Below, one piece after another: positions 21,146-31,087 of a stretch of 64,000 nt of DNA (within the stretch, counting starts at the first letter, position 1; each line of letters begins with the position of its first letter). Origin of the DNA: Nepenthes gracilis. Taxonomy: Eukaryota; Streptophyta; Magnoliopsida; Caryophyllales; Nepenthaceae. A program made the position numbers and the translations under genes. Below the pieces are notes generated by a model. The model was not told the DNA's origin. It made no database searches and saw nothing but the letters and a program-made list of their open reading frames with translations. Location of the stretch: assembly GCA_033239525.1 (NCBI GenBank), contig BSYO01000003.1, positions 23,081,716 through 23,145,715 of the forward strand. The letters run 5' to 3'.

Positions 21146-21615
21146 GAGAATTTTCAAGCGACCCATAACACAACACGCAGAGAACCGACCCGTGAAACTC
21201 CTTTCAATTTGTGCTATGGGATTGAGGTCATTATTCCAGTGGAAATCAGACTTCCTAACCTTTGGGTCGAAACTTTTGATCCACGACGTAACTCATGAAG
21301 ATTTCAGAAAAGTCTTAACCTATTTCAAGAAGCTCGGGACGAGGCATGGTTAAGGACGGCGGCTTATCATCAAAGGTTGCTAGGTACTGCAACAAAATGG
21401 TGAAGGCAAGACAGTTTGATATGGGCGATCTAGTCTTAAGGAGTATTGAAGCCACGGATAAGAATGCCGATCGGAACAAACTTTTACCAAATTGGGAGGA
21501 TCCATTCATAGTCTCAGCCATTCTTAAGAATGGGGTATACAAATTACGGATCCAAAATGGCAGATTAGTGCCTAGGATATGGAATGCCCATTATCTTAAA
21601 AATTACTACCACTAA
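21146..21615 (+). pseudogene. Tat-1 integrase C-terminal remnant (catalytic core deleted)
   Basis: Sequence passes within about 30 bp from the end of the second RNase H to RREPTRETPFNLCYGIEVIIPVEIRLP, a motif that follows the DDE core of Tat integrases. It then shows AAYHQRLL and FDMGDLVLR...NKLLPNWEDPFIV...WNAHYLKNYYH, ending at 21615. The HHCC zinc finger and the DDE catalytic core, usually several hundred bases, are missing. An internal deletion, not gradual decay, is the simplest explanation. Confidence 0.83.
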
Positions 21616-22130
21616 ATTAATGTATTGCCAAGTCAGATATGCATCAGATAGAGTGCTTGTATTAATGTGAAAGTTATTGAATAAAATTTTAGTTCCTTTT
21701 ATTTGCCTTTGTGTGTGCTTGTTTTTTCATATTATTGCATAGCCTAGGCTACATCTAAGTTAGGTAAAATTTATTCATCTGTACCGAGGACCATGTTAAT
21801 TGGTCTGAGAAACTCAACTATGAGTCTGAGCGACTCATATGAAATCGTTACTTAAAACTTGATCATGTCATCAAGCAGTCCGAGTAAGACTGATGATAAA
21901 AAATTTGGGGGGTTTCCTTAGAAGCATGTATGCTAAGAACTTTAAGGTAACATCATTAGCCAAATATGGTTTTGAAAAACTTAAATTGCAAATATGACCT
22001 AAGAGTCAGATATAACTTCAGTAATAAGGTCTGACACAAAAAATTATCCGACTAGAAAACAAAGAGTCTGATATACAAAATGCCAGGCCAGAAAAGAGAT
22101 AGAGATAATTAGATGAAATTTTATATTTCA
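21616..22130. other. Tat-1 spacer between pol and the antisense aORF
   Basis: Non-coding, with several imperfect repeats of GTCTGA/GTCCGA words. No gene or promoter is evident, although the antisense aORF would end here. Confidence 0.5.
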
Positions 22131-24029
22131 TTAATTGTTAAAAATGTACATAATATATAAATACAATAATGGACGACGTCTAGAAGTTTCTGTCAATAGT
22201 TCCCAAGAATTTACATCATCTCTAGGAAGATACAACACTTCAGATCTATTGTTGGCACTGGCGTTCTTTGGATGGAAAACGGAAATAGGAACGTCAGGTG
22301 TCACCATTTGAGCAATATGTCTGCATAGATTGATACCTTCGTAGTAGCTATGCTCTGACATTTTTACAAGGTCCTTCGGATGAATTGAAGAGCGCAGCTC
22401 ACTTTCGATTTTGGAATACTTTTCTCCGAGGATGTTGTGACTCTGCTTCAAATTAGCCAATTCATGCTTGAGTTCAGAGACACACCCCTTAGCATTCAAA
22501 AGTTTCTCTTTCTCCACGTAGTTGTGTGTAAATCCTTTTACTATATCGGCAACATGACTTATCATTTTTTGGAACTGCAAGGACCATGAAATAAATCAAT
22601 ATACAAGGGAGACGGTATGAAAGTTAAGAGAGGTTACGAACAGTTACCTCTGAGACAGAAACCTTCTCATGGGATGCGTCGTCCATACAAGTATGGTGAC
22701 AACTTGGACCTCGGTCTCTAAAATCCTCGGATGGACTACTTCAACTTCCCCTCGGGCACAGCCTCCTCTTCTGCCTCTTCACTACCAAGTGGAACTTCTA
22801 CAGCAGCGATTCTACCCTTGGTCTCAATTTGGACCTCGGGCTCTGGGGGCTTAGGGGAGCGCTCTTCAGTAATTTTTGTCCAAAGTTCTTCAGCGACCAC
22901 CTCAATCATGCTGGTCTCTAGGAACTCATATGATGGCATCCCCATAGCTTCTTCAGAATGGATCTCGCTCATCCAAGAAGTTTTCTCTACAAAAGTTGTC
23001 CCAATATCAAGCAGAGACTCCTCAAACAAGGGTGGCAGAATGGCCGATACACCATACAAAGCAAGGTGTAGGGCAGAAAGAGGAACGACCTTGGTCACTT
23101 CCTCAACAACAGTTTCCACTCGCCCACTTTCTTCAATCAACCTGATGGCCATTGGAATTTGTGCCGAGGAAGATGTGAAAGTTTGATCTGTCACGACCTT
23201 CAGCCGCTTCTTCTTCATTAATATATTTATGGTGGTCTTGTCCTCAAAATTGGACTCAACTGAGACCTCCTTATTGCTTGGCATAATGGCCGATGGCTCC
23301 CTTATTTCAATGCCCTTTGTGGCCTTTTTGTCCTCAGGTTTTTTATTCTTGTCCTCGAGCTTCTTCTTCTTCTTGGATTAGCTTGAGGATTCTTTTATTT
23401 TAAGTTCCTTAGCCTTCCTCTTATGCCTTCTCTTAAGAAGAACTTTCACAACTTTAGCCTCAAACTCCTCAACCTCAAGCTCCCACTTAGCTAATGCAAG
23501 TGACTCTGGAAAAGCCATTGGTTCTTTCTATTCTCATTAAAGGTAAATACATTTTCACGAATAAGATCCACCAATTTTTGGGCGGCCTCTTTCTCGTGGT
23601 CAAAAATGTCCAATGCATAGCAGCAAAGACGCTACCCCCACTCTAAGAAAATCTCCCATTTGGAAGGAACGACTAAGTAAAAATACCGGTCCTAGTATAT
23701 TTTCGTGGAGTCAGGGTTTTCTCCACTAAACCCATACTTCGGTCGAGGACTCATGGTTATCCAATCTAAACCGTAAGTAAAGCGAAACGAAACTTTCACG
23801 ACTATGACATTAAAATCCACCTCGTGAATTTGTGCAAAAATACATAAAGAAATTAGATACCTCATGCTGTTTGGTTGAAGTCTGACGATTAGAACATGAA
23901 GTTTTACCATTATTTTATAGAATTCAGATGTCAAAGGAAATCGGAGACCTCCTTAAGATGCGTCTCATAGACTATGATAAACACCGGTGGAGGAGAAGTC
24001 GCTTATCCATTGATTCCAGGTATTATATA
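22131..24029 (-). pseudogene. Tat-1 antisense additional ORF (aORF), main part
   Basis: Read on the minus strand from high to low coordinates. The first part (about 23960-23690) contains GGLRFPLTSEFYKIMVKLHVLIVRLQPN and WITMSPRPKYGFSG. It matches the plant retrotransposon/transposon-protein domain (GLRlPlhPF...vL..l.l...QL.PN), then WDRYFYLVVPSKWEIF. A lysine-rich stretch (about 23480-23330, possible nuclear signal) follows, then an acidic 182-codon segment (23284-22736) and a coiled-coil C-terminus (22580-22131, LKHELANLKQSHNILGEKYSKIESELRSSIHPK). A few stops or shifts separate the pieces. Antisense ORFs in this place are known from Tat relatives such as Grande and Retand; their function is unknown. 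Its 5' end lies beyond the nested Copia-2. Confidence 0.7.
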
Positions 24030-25390
24030 TGTTGGGATTTGGTCACTCCTTTGTAGAAAACTCAACAAACAGGTTTGTCATCTGAGAATTTTCAGAGAGA
24101 AAATCCGGAGAACTAGGGAAGACAGCTTTCGAATAGCAAAATGGCTGGTCAACAAAATTGACCGACTAGAAGGAAAAATGGCTGGTCAACGAGTTGACCG
24201 GCCAAGGAAGGTGTTTGGGTCAAAATGACAAGTTGTGTTATTTTGCCCGGTTGGGCCACTTTGCCAGGTTGGGCAAAATGGCTGGTTGTGTAGAGTTTGC
24301 CAATTATAGGTTCCGATCAATAAGTTGACCGGTTGAAGGTGTGCGGTTAGTTGAAAGGCGCGCGGAAGCCTTTGGAGCAAAATGGCCGGTAAATGCATTA
24401 ACCAGCCAAGAAAGCAAAAGAGTAGGCGCAACGGAAGCTTTTGAGGCAAATGGCCGGTTAATGTATTGACCAGCCAATGAAGCAAAACTGCAACTAAAGG
24501 CACACGTTACTCGAAAGCCGAGGACATGAGCACGGAATTTACCAGTTGTCTTACTAGTATGGAAACGGCCAAGTGCATAGGAATGCCTAAGGACACGGGC
24601 TATGCACAGTAACGACCGAGGACATGGGATAATGTCCGAGTTCATTGTTATTGCTTGGAGACATCAAGGAATGCCCAAGAACTCTGTGATGACTAAGGCC
24701 ACAGATAATGGCTGATGGTCCACGAACTTGAGGTAGCAAGGACCGAGGATATCGTGGAAAGCTGATAGTTGACGTTGCAGACAACTGACTTTGCAAAGCA
24801 GCTAGCAGACTAGGTAGCAGACTTACAATGTATGCATTGTCTGTGTAGGTGGTAGACTACAGAGTTAGTGAACAAAGTTGGTGACAGGTTCTAGAGCTGG
24901 TGGCAGGCATTTGTCCACACGCAAGCTTCTTATTGGGTAACGGTCTCCAGGCAGGACTATTAGATATATGCATGCTGGGCATGCAGTATAGGGAGCACGA
25001 CACACTGTGAGAGATGAAGTCTAGAGAGGTGGTAAAGTCTCCAGAGGTGAAACTCACAGCGGTGAAGTCCAGGAGCGTGTAAAAAATGAAAAGAAAGATA
25101 AGTGCACCACTAGTGAGAAGAAGAAGAGAGAAAAACAGAGAGTGAAAAGGAGAGTTTTCTTATTTACTCTAGAAGGATTTTTCTTAATCTATCTCGAGTA
25201 TGTAGCGGATACTCTATTTTAGGAGTTGTTCTAGCCAAAGTTTTACATAGTGGACTTATTGTGGATTAAGTATCCCGTAATTTTTTCTCTTAGTTGAGAA
25301 GGGATTTTTATGTAAAAGTTGTGTGTTCCTTTGCTTTCTTCTTGTGTGTGCTTGTGTGTATTTTTGTCCGATCAGCCTTTTGCCCCAATA
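24030..25390 (+). repeat. Copia-2 5' LTR
   Basis: 1,361 bp, from TGTTGGGATTTGGTCACTCC to TGCCCCAATA (CA mutated to TA). The first 450 bp hold a series of palindromes built from GGTCAA and TTGACC (for example 24147-24163 and 24184-24199), which contain the W-box core TTGAC in both orientations. It shares family-level sequence with the solo LTR at 59472-60603. Confidence 0.92.
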
Positions 25391-25391
25391 A

Positions 25392-25404
25392 GTGGTATCA
25401 GAGA
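25392..25404 (+). other. Copia-2 primer binding site (tRNA-iMet)
   Basis: GTGGTATCAGAGA directly follows the 5' LTR and is identical to the Copia-1 primer binding site. Confidence 0.9.
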
Positions 25405-25408
25405 GATT

Positions 25409-26942
25409 ATGAATCGTCAGTTGGATGGTGTCACCATCAAAAAATATACCATTCAGTGTGGAGCAGTTTAATGGGCAAAGTAATTTCATCCTTTGATAGG
25501 AAAGGGTGAGGAATATTTTAACCCAGGAAGGGATGGTAAAAATTCTTAGGAAAAGGGAGGAGAAGCTGGAGAATATGACGAAGGAGGAGTGGCAAGACAA
25601 TAGGGATCTTGCTAATTGTATGATCAAATTGTGTCTTGCCGATAGTACTCTCTAGGAGGTCATAGGTTTGATAAATCCGGTGGCGGTTTGGAAGAAGTTT
25701 AAAAGTCGATATAAGTCTAAGTCCTTAACAATCAGACTGTATATGAAGAAGTAGTTCTATAGCCTGTGATTATCGGAAGGTGAGAGCTTTGAGAAAAATT
25801 TGGACGAGTTCAACCGGCTAGTGATGCAGATGTCATCCATTAGTGAGGAGATCAAAAAGGAAGATAAAGCGTTGGTGTTACTGACGTCTTTACCGGCCTC
25901 GTACGATCATATTGTCACGACGTTACTGTTCAGAAAGGACACGCTGACACTAGACCAGGTCATAACTTCCTTCCTTATGAACGAGTCAAGGCGGAGGGAA
26001 AGCGGTAAGGCCTCAAGCTCTCAGCCAAGTCATCTTATAGTGACCAGTAGTCGGGGACGAGGGAAATTGAGGGAATGAGGTGGAGGTGGCAAAATGGAGA
26101 GGAGCAATAGCCGGAGTAAGTTTAAAGAGAGGAGTGGCTTCTTCTATGGTAAGAAATGCTATATAAAGCGGGGTTGCCGGCAGAGAAAGCAGGAGAAGGA
26201 GGGCAGAAGCGAATGTTAGGAGAAAAGGAATCATACTGATGATCAAAAAACTATAGCTTTCTATGGACACCTCCTAATTGTCCACGGAGGAGAAGTACAG
26301 AGCCTACCATGCCAGGAGACAAGTTGAGTGATGGACAGTGGGGCCTCACACCATGTGACACCGAGAAAGTCACACTTCACGAGTTATATACCTGTTAGCC
26401 ATGGGGTGTTGAAAATGGGTAACGATGGCTCATCTAGGATTGTTGGCGTCGGGGATATTTGTTTGAGGACAAGCAACGGGAACATGCTCATGCTGAAAGG
26501 CATGCGACATGCCCTAGGTCTGAGGTTGAATGTAATTTCAATAGGGAAGCTTGATGAGGAAGGCTTCAAAATGACATTTGGTGACGGCCAGTGGAAACTC
26601 ACCAAAGGTACCTCAGTTATGGTAAGGAAAAGTAGAAGATCAGGACGGTAGCTGATGAAGGCTTGTGTTGCCAAAGAAAATGTCAAGGTGACCAAATGGG
26701 GCATTGGTTAAGGTGGCAGGAGAATATTGTCAAGGTGGAGGGTAAGAGAGAATGACACGACCGCGGTGAAGGAGTTGACTGGGAGTCAGATTACTCCAGA
26801 TTCAGTGGAGTGGAGGAATGTGTCATTCAGCCTTGCGGAGGCTAACGTCGGAGTCCCAATTGAGAAAAAGTTTTCGAAAGGTAGGAGATGACGATCGCCA
26901 GAAAAAAGTGAAGGTTTCCCCACAAGGTCATGAGGGAAAGCT
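25409..26942 (+). pseudogene. Copia-2 gag, protease and pre-integrase remnant
   Basis: ATG 25409 starts MNRQLDGVTIKKY. Gag core at 25800-26078 reads MDEFNRLVMQMSSISEEIKKEDKALVLLTSLPASY, standard for copia gag, followed by a basic region and a degenerate zinc knuckle near 26150. The protease at 26328 keeps MDSGASHHVTPRKSHF. Pre-integrase sequence follows (about 26640-26930) and then directly the polypurine-like GAGGGAAAGC and the 3' LTR. Integrase core, RT and RNase H are absent. Stops occur in gag and after protease. Confidence 0.82.
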
Positions 26943-28237
26943 TGTTGGGGTTTGGCCACTCCATTGTGGAAAACTCAACAGACAGGTTTGTCATCTGAGA
27001 ATTTTCGGAGAGAAAATCTAGAGAACTAAGGAAGACGGCTTCCGAACAGCAAAATGGCTGGTCAACCCGACGTTTGGGGCAAAATGACAGGTTGTATCAT
27101 TTTGCTCGGTTGGGCCACTTTGCGAAGTTAGGAAAATGGCCAGTTGTGTAGAGTTTGTTGGTTATAGGTTCTGGTCAATGAGTTAACCGGCTGAAGGTGC
27201 ACGGCTGGCTAAAAGGCACACCGAAACTTTTAAGGCAAAATGGCCGATCAATGTATTGACTCGCCAAGAAGGCAAAAGGGCAGGCGCAATGGAAGCTTTT
27301 GAGGCAAATGGCCAGTCAATGCATTGATCGGCTAGGGAGGCAAAACTGCAGTTGAAGGCGCGCGTTACTGGAAAGCTGAGGATAGGCGCACGGAATGTAC
27401 CAGTCAATCTTACTGGTATGGAAACGGCCGAGGGTACAAGAACGCCCGAGGACACGGGCTATACACAGTAACAACCGAGGACATGAGATAATGTCTGCGG
27501 TTGTTGTTATTGCCTGAAGATATCAAGGAACGTCCGAGAAGTCTGTGATGACCAAGGCCACAAATAACGGCTGATGGTCTGCGGACTTGAGGGCAGCAAG
27601 GACAGAGGAAATCGTGGAAAGATGGCAGCTAACGTTGCAGATAGTTGACTTTACAGAGCAAGTAGCAAATATGCAGTATATACGCCGCCTGTGCAGGTGG
27701 AAGATTGCAAAATTAGTGGGCAAAGTAGGTGGCAGGTTACAAAGCTGGTGGCAGGCGTTTGTCCACATACAACCTACCTATTGAGTAATAGTCTCTAGGT
27801 AGGATCATTATATATTGCATGCTGGGCATGCGGTGAAGGAAGCACGACACAATGTGAGAGACAAAGTCTACAGAGGTGGTAAAGTCTCTAGAGGCGAAGC
27901 TCATAGCGATGAAGTCTAGGAGCATGTGAAAAAGGACAACAGAGAGGACTACACCACCAGTGAGGGAAAGAAGAGATAAAATAGATAGTGAAAAGAAGGA
28001 AAGTTTTCTTGTTTACTCTGGAAGGGTTTTCTTAGCCTGTTTCGGGTATGTAGCGGATACTTTATCTCTGGAGTTTTTATAACCAAATTTTCACATAGTG
28101 GATTTATTGTAGACTAAGTATCCCATGATTATTTTCTTAATTGATAAAGAGTTTCTATATAAAACTCGTATATTCCTTCCCTTTCTCTCTATGTGTGCTT
28201 GTATGCATTCCTGTTCGACTGGCCTTTTGCCCCAACA
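26943..28237 (+). repeat. Copia-2 3' LTR
   Basis: 1,295 bp, from TGTTGGGGTTTGGCCACTCC to TTGCCCCAACA. It is 66 bp shorter than the 5' LTR, mainly because a stretch between two GGCTGGTCAAC repeats (present at 24143-24205) is missing near 27055. It is followed by the TSD copy ATATA. Confidence 0.92.
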
Positions 28238-28335
28238 ATATACTATAAAGAATGTGGAATTTTGTATCGGGCTCGACAATATTCAACGTCCTTAAAGGTC
28301 CAGATGGATTGAATATCAGAAACTTTAGGCGCCAT
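28238..28335 (-). pseudogene. Tat-1 antisense aORF, N-terminal exon beyond Copia-2
   Basis: On the minus strand an ATG at 28335-28333 opens MAPKVSDIQSIWTFKDVEYC and stays open into the Copia-2 target site. Without Copia-2 and one ATATA copy this frame would meet the YNTWNQW segment at 24029, so the copia insertion split the aORF near its N-terminus. The assignment of this ATG as the aORF start is an inference. Confidence 0.55.
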
Positions 28336-28713
28336 TGAGAATATTTGAACGAATATTTGAACAAGGAAAGATTTGGTGAAAGAAGACAATTACAAAGAAC
28401 GTAGAGTGTTTGTTAAGCTTTCGAAAACTAATTTATAGTGTGGAAGAAGATCTTCAAACGACGTCGTTCATGTTCAAGATTCAAAAGATGCACCTCATGA
28501 TGGCCTTGATACATGTCGATTATCTATTCATTCTGACAGATATCAAATCTCCTAACACCAGTAATGATCGATTGTGTGTTTCAAATAAGCTGAAACGACA
28601 TGCATCTAATGCGAAAATATAGACCGTCAGACATTAACACTAATTTAGTGGATGACTTTGGACTCGGACATTTTTAACTTCATACCCAGAAGACTAAATT
28701 TCAAGCCTCCTAG

Positions 28714-28726
28714 TATGGGGGACTAG
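28714..28726 (+). other. Tat-1 polypurine tract
   Basis: TATGGGGGACTAG lies immediately before the 3' LTR. The same 13 bases precede the Tat-3 3' LTR at 59132-59144, showing the two are relatives. Confidence 0.85.
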
Positions 28727-29355
28727 TGATGGATATGATACCTATAGGCCCAAATAAGGAGGCCCAATATGGTTCTAGGCCGTGCAATTGAAGTCAACGG
28801 TCCTTACAATCAGCACAGCCCATTACGTCTGAGCAACTAATTCTGTTCAAGCAGCCCATAAGGCCTGAACGGCCCATTTCAGTAAAACCTATCTAATGGC
28901 TTGAACGGTTAATTATCTAACGACAACGGACTTTAATTGCAACCGTTGAAGATAAGGGCAACGGTTAAATTATCCAACAATTAACCATCACCTGTCATCT
29001 ATAAATACTTACCCTTCCCATTCAAAGAGGGGGACAAAACTTAAATAAATTGGAGTTATTCTAAGTAGGCATTGTAAGACGACTAGAGCACACAAACTCT
29101 CTCTCTCAAATCAAGCCACCTAGAGCGCAGCTCCTCGAACTTATACTTTTTTACATCTCATCTCTTTCTTTTTACATAATTTAAATACTGATTTGAGCGC
29201 TGGAGGATATATCAGGAAGCAGGTCCTACCAATCCCTTGACTGTCATTTGTGTTTGCATAGAGTTTGATGTAGAAGCTTTTGAAAACTAAAGACACTAAG
29301 TGACTAACGGATACAAGTCTTCATCCGTACAACCATCAGATCCTTGGATGCAACA
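28727..29355 (+). repeat. Tat-1 3' LTR
   Basis: 629 bp, from TGATGGATATGATACC to TTGGATGCAACA. It is collinear with 16401-17027 with roughly one substitution in ten bases. TSD AATAA follows. Confidence 0.9.

Positions 29356-29394
<39 letters not shown>
29356..29394. repeat. AAT microsatellite after Tat-1
   Basis: About a dozen AAT units, beginning with the AATAA duplication of the Tat-1 target site. Confidence 0.88.
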
Positions 29395-29397
<3 letters not shown>

Positions 29398-29570
29398 CGT
29401 GGAATGAAATAATATGGGAATAGAATAATTATTTCTAGGGAATAGAATAAGATAAGAATAGATTTAAAATTATTATTTTCATATTTGATTGTTGAAATAG
29501 AATAATATAAAAATAAGTATTTTTTATTTAATTTGTGAAATAATATTAGAAATAAGATGAAAATAATGAT
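29391..29570. repeat. Repeat A, copy 2
   Basis: Same orientation and nearly collinear with 16190-16370 (shared GGGAATAGAATAATTATT and TTTTCATATTTGATTGTTG). It is again followed by an AAT microsatellite (29571-29635, about 20 units). Together with copy 1 it suggests a tandem A-(AAT)n pair into which Tat-1 inserted. Confidence 0.75.
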
Positions 29571-29571
29571 A

Positions 29572-29635
<64 letters not shown>
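29571..29635. repeat. AAT microsatellite before the second Tat LTR
   Basis: A long AAT run directly abutting TGTTGGGTCC, the start of another Tat LTR at 29636. Isoleucine-, asparagine- and tyrosine-rich reading frames across it are artefacts. Confidence 0.9.
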
Positions 29636-29637
<2 letters not shown>

Positions 29638-30870
29638 TTGGGTCCAATACCAGTGAGGCCCAAAGAAAACACAAGACCCAATCCAGGAAGCAACAGTCCA
29701 AGTGGCCAGCTCAGCCCAATAATAAAAAAAGGGCCTACGTAGCAGTCCAGTACTTATAGCCAATTGGCGCCACCTGCAACTTATTAGTGTGGTTGTAAGT
29801 GGCAGGTACAGCGCAGAGGAGACAAGCCAACGAAGAGGAGGTTAACACTGCTAGCCGCGACTGGTGCCGCTGTTTGCAGTTCTCCAACTAATCCCAATGC
29901 GAGAGGTAAACCAAGTGTGGCCTGTGATGCACGACGGTCTCCCCGTCACCACAAGGCAACATCTGACACACCGATGACTACCATTGGGCAACGGCCGACG
30001 AATCCCTGCAAGAAGGATTCTCGCGCCCAAAGATCCAAGCCAAGGAGCCTATAACTTTCCTCTCATTTTAAAGGAGAAAGGATCTGATTCTCGATTCCTA
30101 AAAATACAACTTTGCATTGGACACTGAGGCACGCACTCCTGGAGTCTCAGCTCTCAAACGTGCGTCGAAGCCAAAACTCGTCAACCTCCTTCAGGTTACG
30201 AGAGTAAGCCACCCTCCGCGGTGCATACAGGCCTCCCACTAACGCTCATTAAATCTCTTACTCTTGCATCCATACACTGACATCGCATACATAGCATATT
30301 TTCACGCACTTCTAAGCGTGCACCCCGTTTATTATGGAAAGTTGCTGACTTAAGTGTCAGAATATTTTCGGTGGGAGAAATCCCGCCGGGCCTCTAACCT
30401 CTCGTTTGTAGTTTGTATTGTACATGTTCCAAGTTCACAGCGACGGAGATCGGATCCGATCGAGATTCGATCATGACCAGGAATCCGAAAGCTCCCTAAT
30501 CCGTACGATAATCCGAGACCTGATATGCAACATTAATATGAGGAATTGTGATCAACACCAAGATCACCCGGCTCCATTGCTAGGACCCTAATTCACCCAA
30601 ATGCCAGAACCGCCGGTGTTGGCCTACCCCTACGGATTAGCCCAATGTTAACCGTAGTGGCAGAATCAACACCCATAGGAGGAGTCCTGACAGGGACGCA
30701 AGAAGCATGCGCTCCCCCTACAGTGACTCCGCCTTCCACCTCTCCTCCAGATGGCACATATGATGACCCAGGCACAATTGAAGCCACGAGCAATGCGCTA
30801 CCTCAGAGGCAAAGCACCCCGTGATAGCTCCGTCGCGACCCTCCCGTGCGCTGGAGATCGCCACAGCCAT
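29636..30870 (+). mobile_element. Tat-2: 5' LTR and gag start of a truncated Tat element
   Basis: LTR 29636-30566 starts TGTTGGGTCCAATACC and contains the Tat LTR hallmark GTTGCTGACTTAAGTGTCAG (about 30343-30362) and CCCGCCGGGCC. A primer-site-like GGCTCCATTGCTAGGA follows (about 30570-30585), resembling the GGCGCC-type site of Tat/Athila elements. ATG 30601 begins a short gag-like frame (MPEPPVLAYPYG) with stops, and recognisable sequence fades at about 30870. No 3' LTR was found in the window, so the rest is deleted or outside. Confidence 0.7.
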
Positions 30871-31087
30871 AAGCCTAATTTTGATTATATTAATTTAATA
30901 CACAGCGGTTATTATAAATCAGAACCCAAATCCTATTTACAAATTAATATTTTGAGATTATAATGCCGATTTTCAAATCCACCAATTTTTGGTCTTTGGG
31001 CCTTTGATCTAATGTCTCTCATGTCCTTAGACCTCGATTCACTTGTATTAATTTAATTATTCTTAATTACCATATCGTAAAAATCGG
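30871..31087. other. Junction sequence, unassigned
   Basis: AT-rich sequence between the truncated Tat-2 and the first Tekay-like LTR. No motif recognised. Confidence 0.3.

Larger units (their letters stand above)
24030..28237 (+). mobile_element. Copia-2: Ty1/copia element nested in the Tat-1 aORF, internally deleted
   Basis: 5' LTR 24030-25390, iMet primer site 25392-25404, gag and protease remnants, no integrase core, RT or RNase H, 3' LTR 26943-28237. A perfect TSD ATATA is at 24025-24029 and 28238-28242. The internal region is only about 1.55 kb, whereas autonomous relatives have more than 4 kb. The LTRs differ at many positions plus a 66-bp length difference, so the insertion is older than Copia-1. 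Confidence 0.92.
16401..29355 (+). mobile_element. Tat-1: Ty3/gypsy Tat-lineage retrotransposon, full-length but decayed
   Basis: 5' LTR 16401-17027, gag-pol remnants to 21615, antisense additional ORF, polypurine tract TATGGGGGACTAG (28714-28726), 3' LTR 28727-29355. TSD AATAA is on both sides, inside AAT microsatellites. Tat signs are the dual RNase H arrangement, the TTGACTCCATCTGTGAAAA primer-site region, the LTR word CTGATTTGAACGTTAAAGGA and the aORF between pol and 3' LTR. The LTRs differ by roughly 10% by eye. Copia-2 (24030-28237) is nested inside. The integrase core is deleted. Confidence 0.9.

Noticed and set aside
22669..23186. Plus-strand frames of 61 and 151 codons
   Set aside because: They are complements of the antisense aORF, whose acidic and coiled-coil composition and homologue in Tat-3 make the minus strand the better reading.
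29304..29763. Open frames with long isoleucine, asparagine or tyrosine runs
   Set aside because: They are translations of AAT microsatellites (same at 16276-16461 and 35251-35599).
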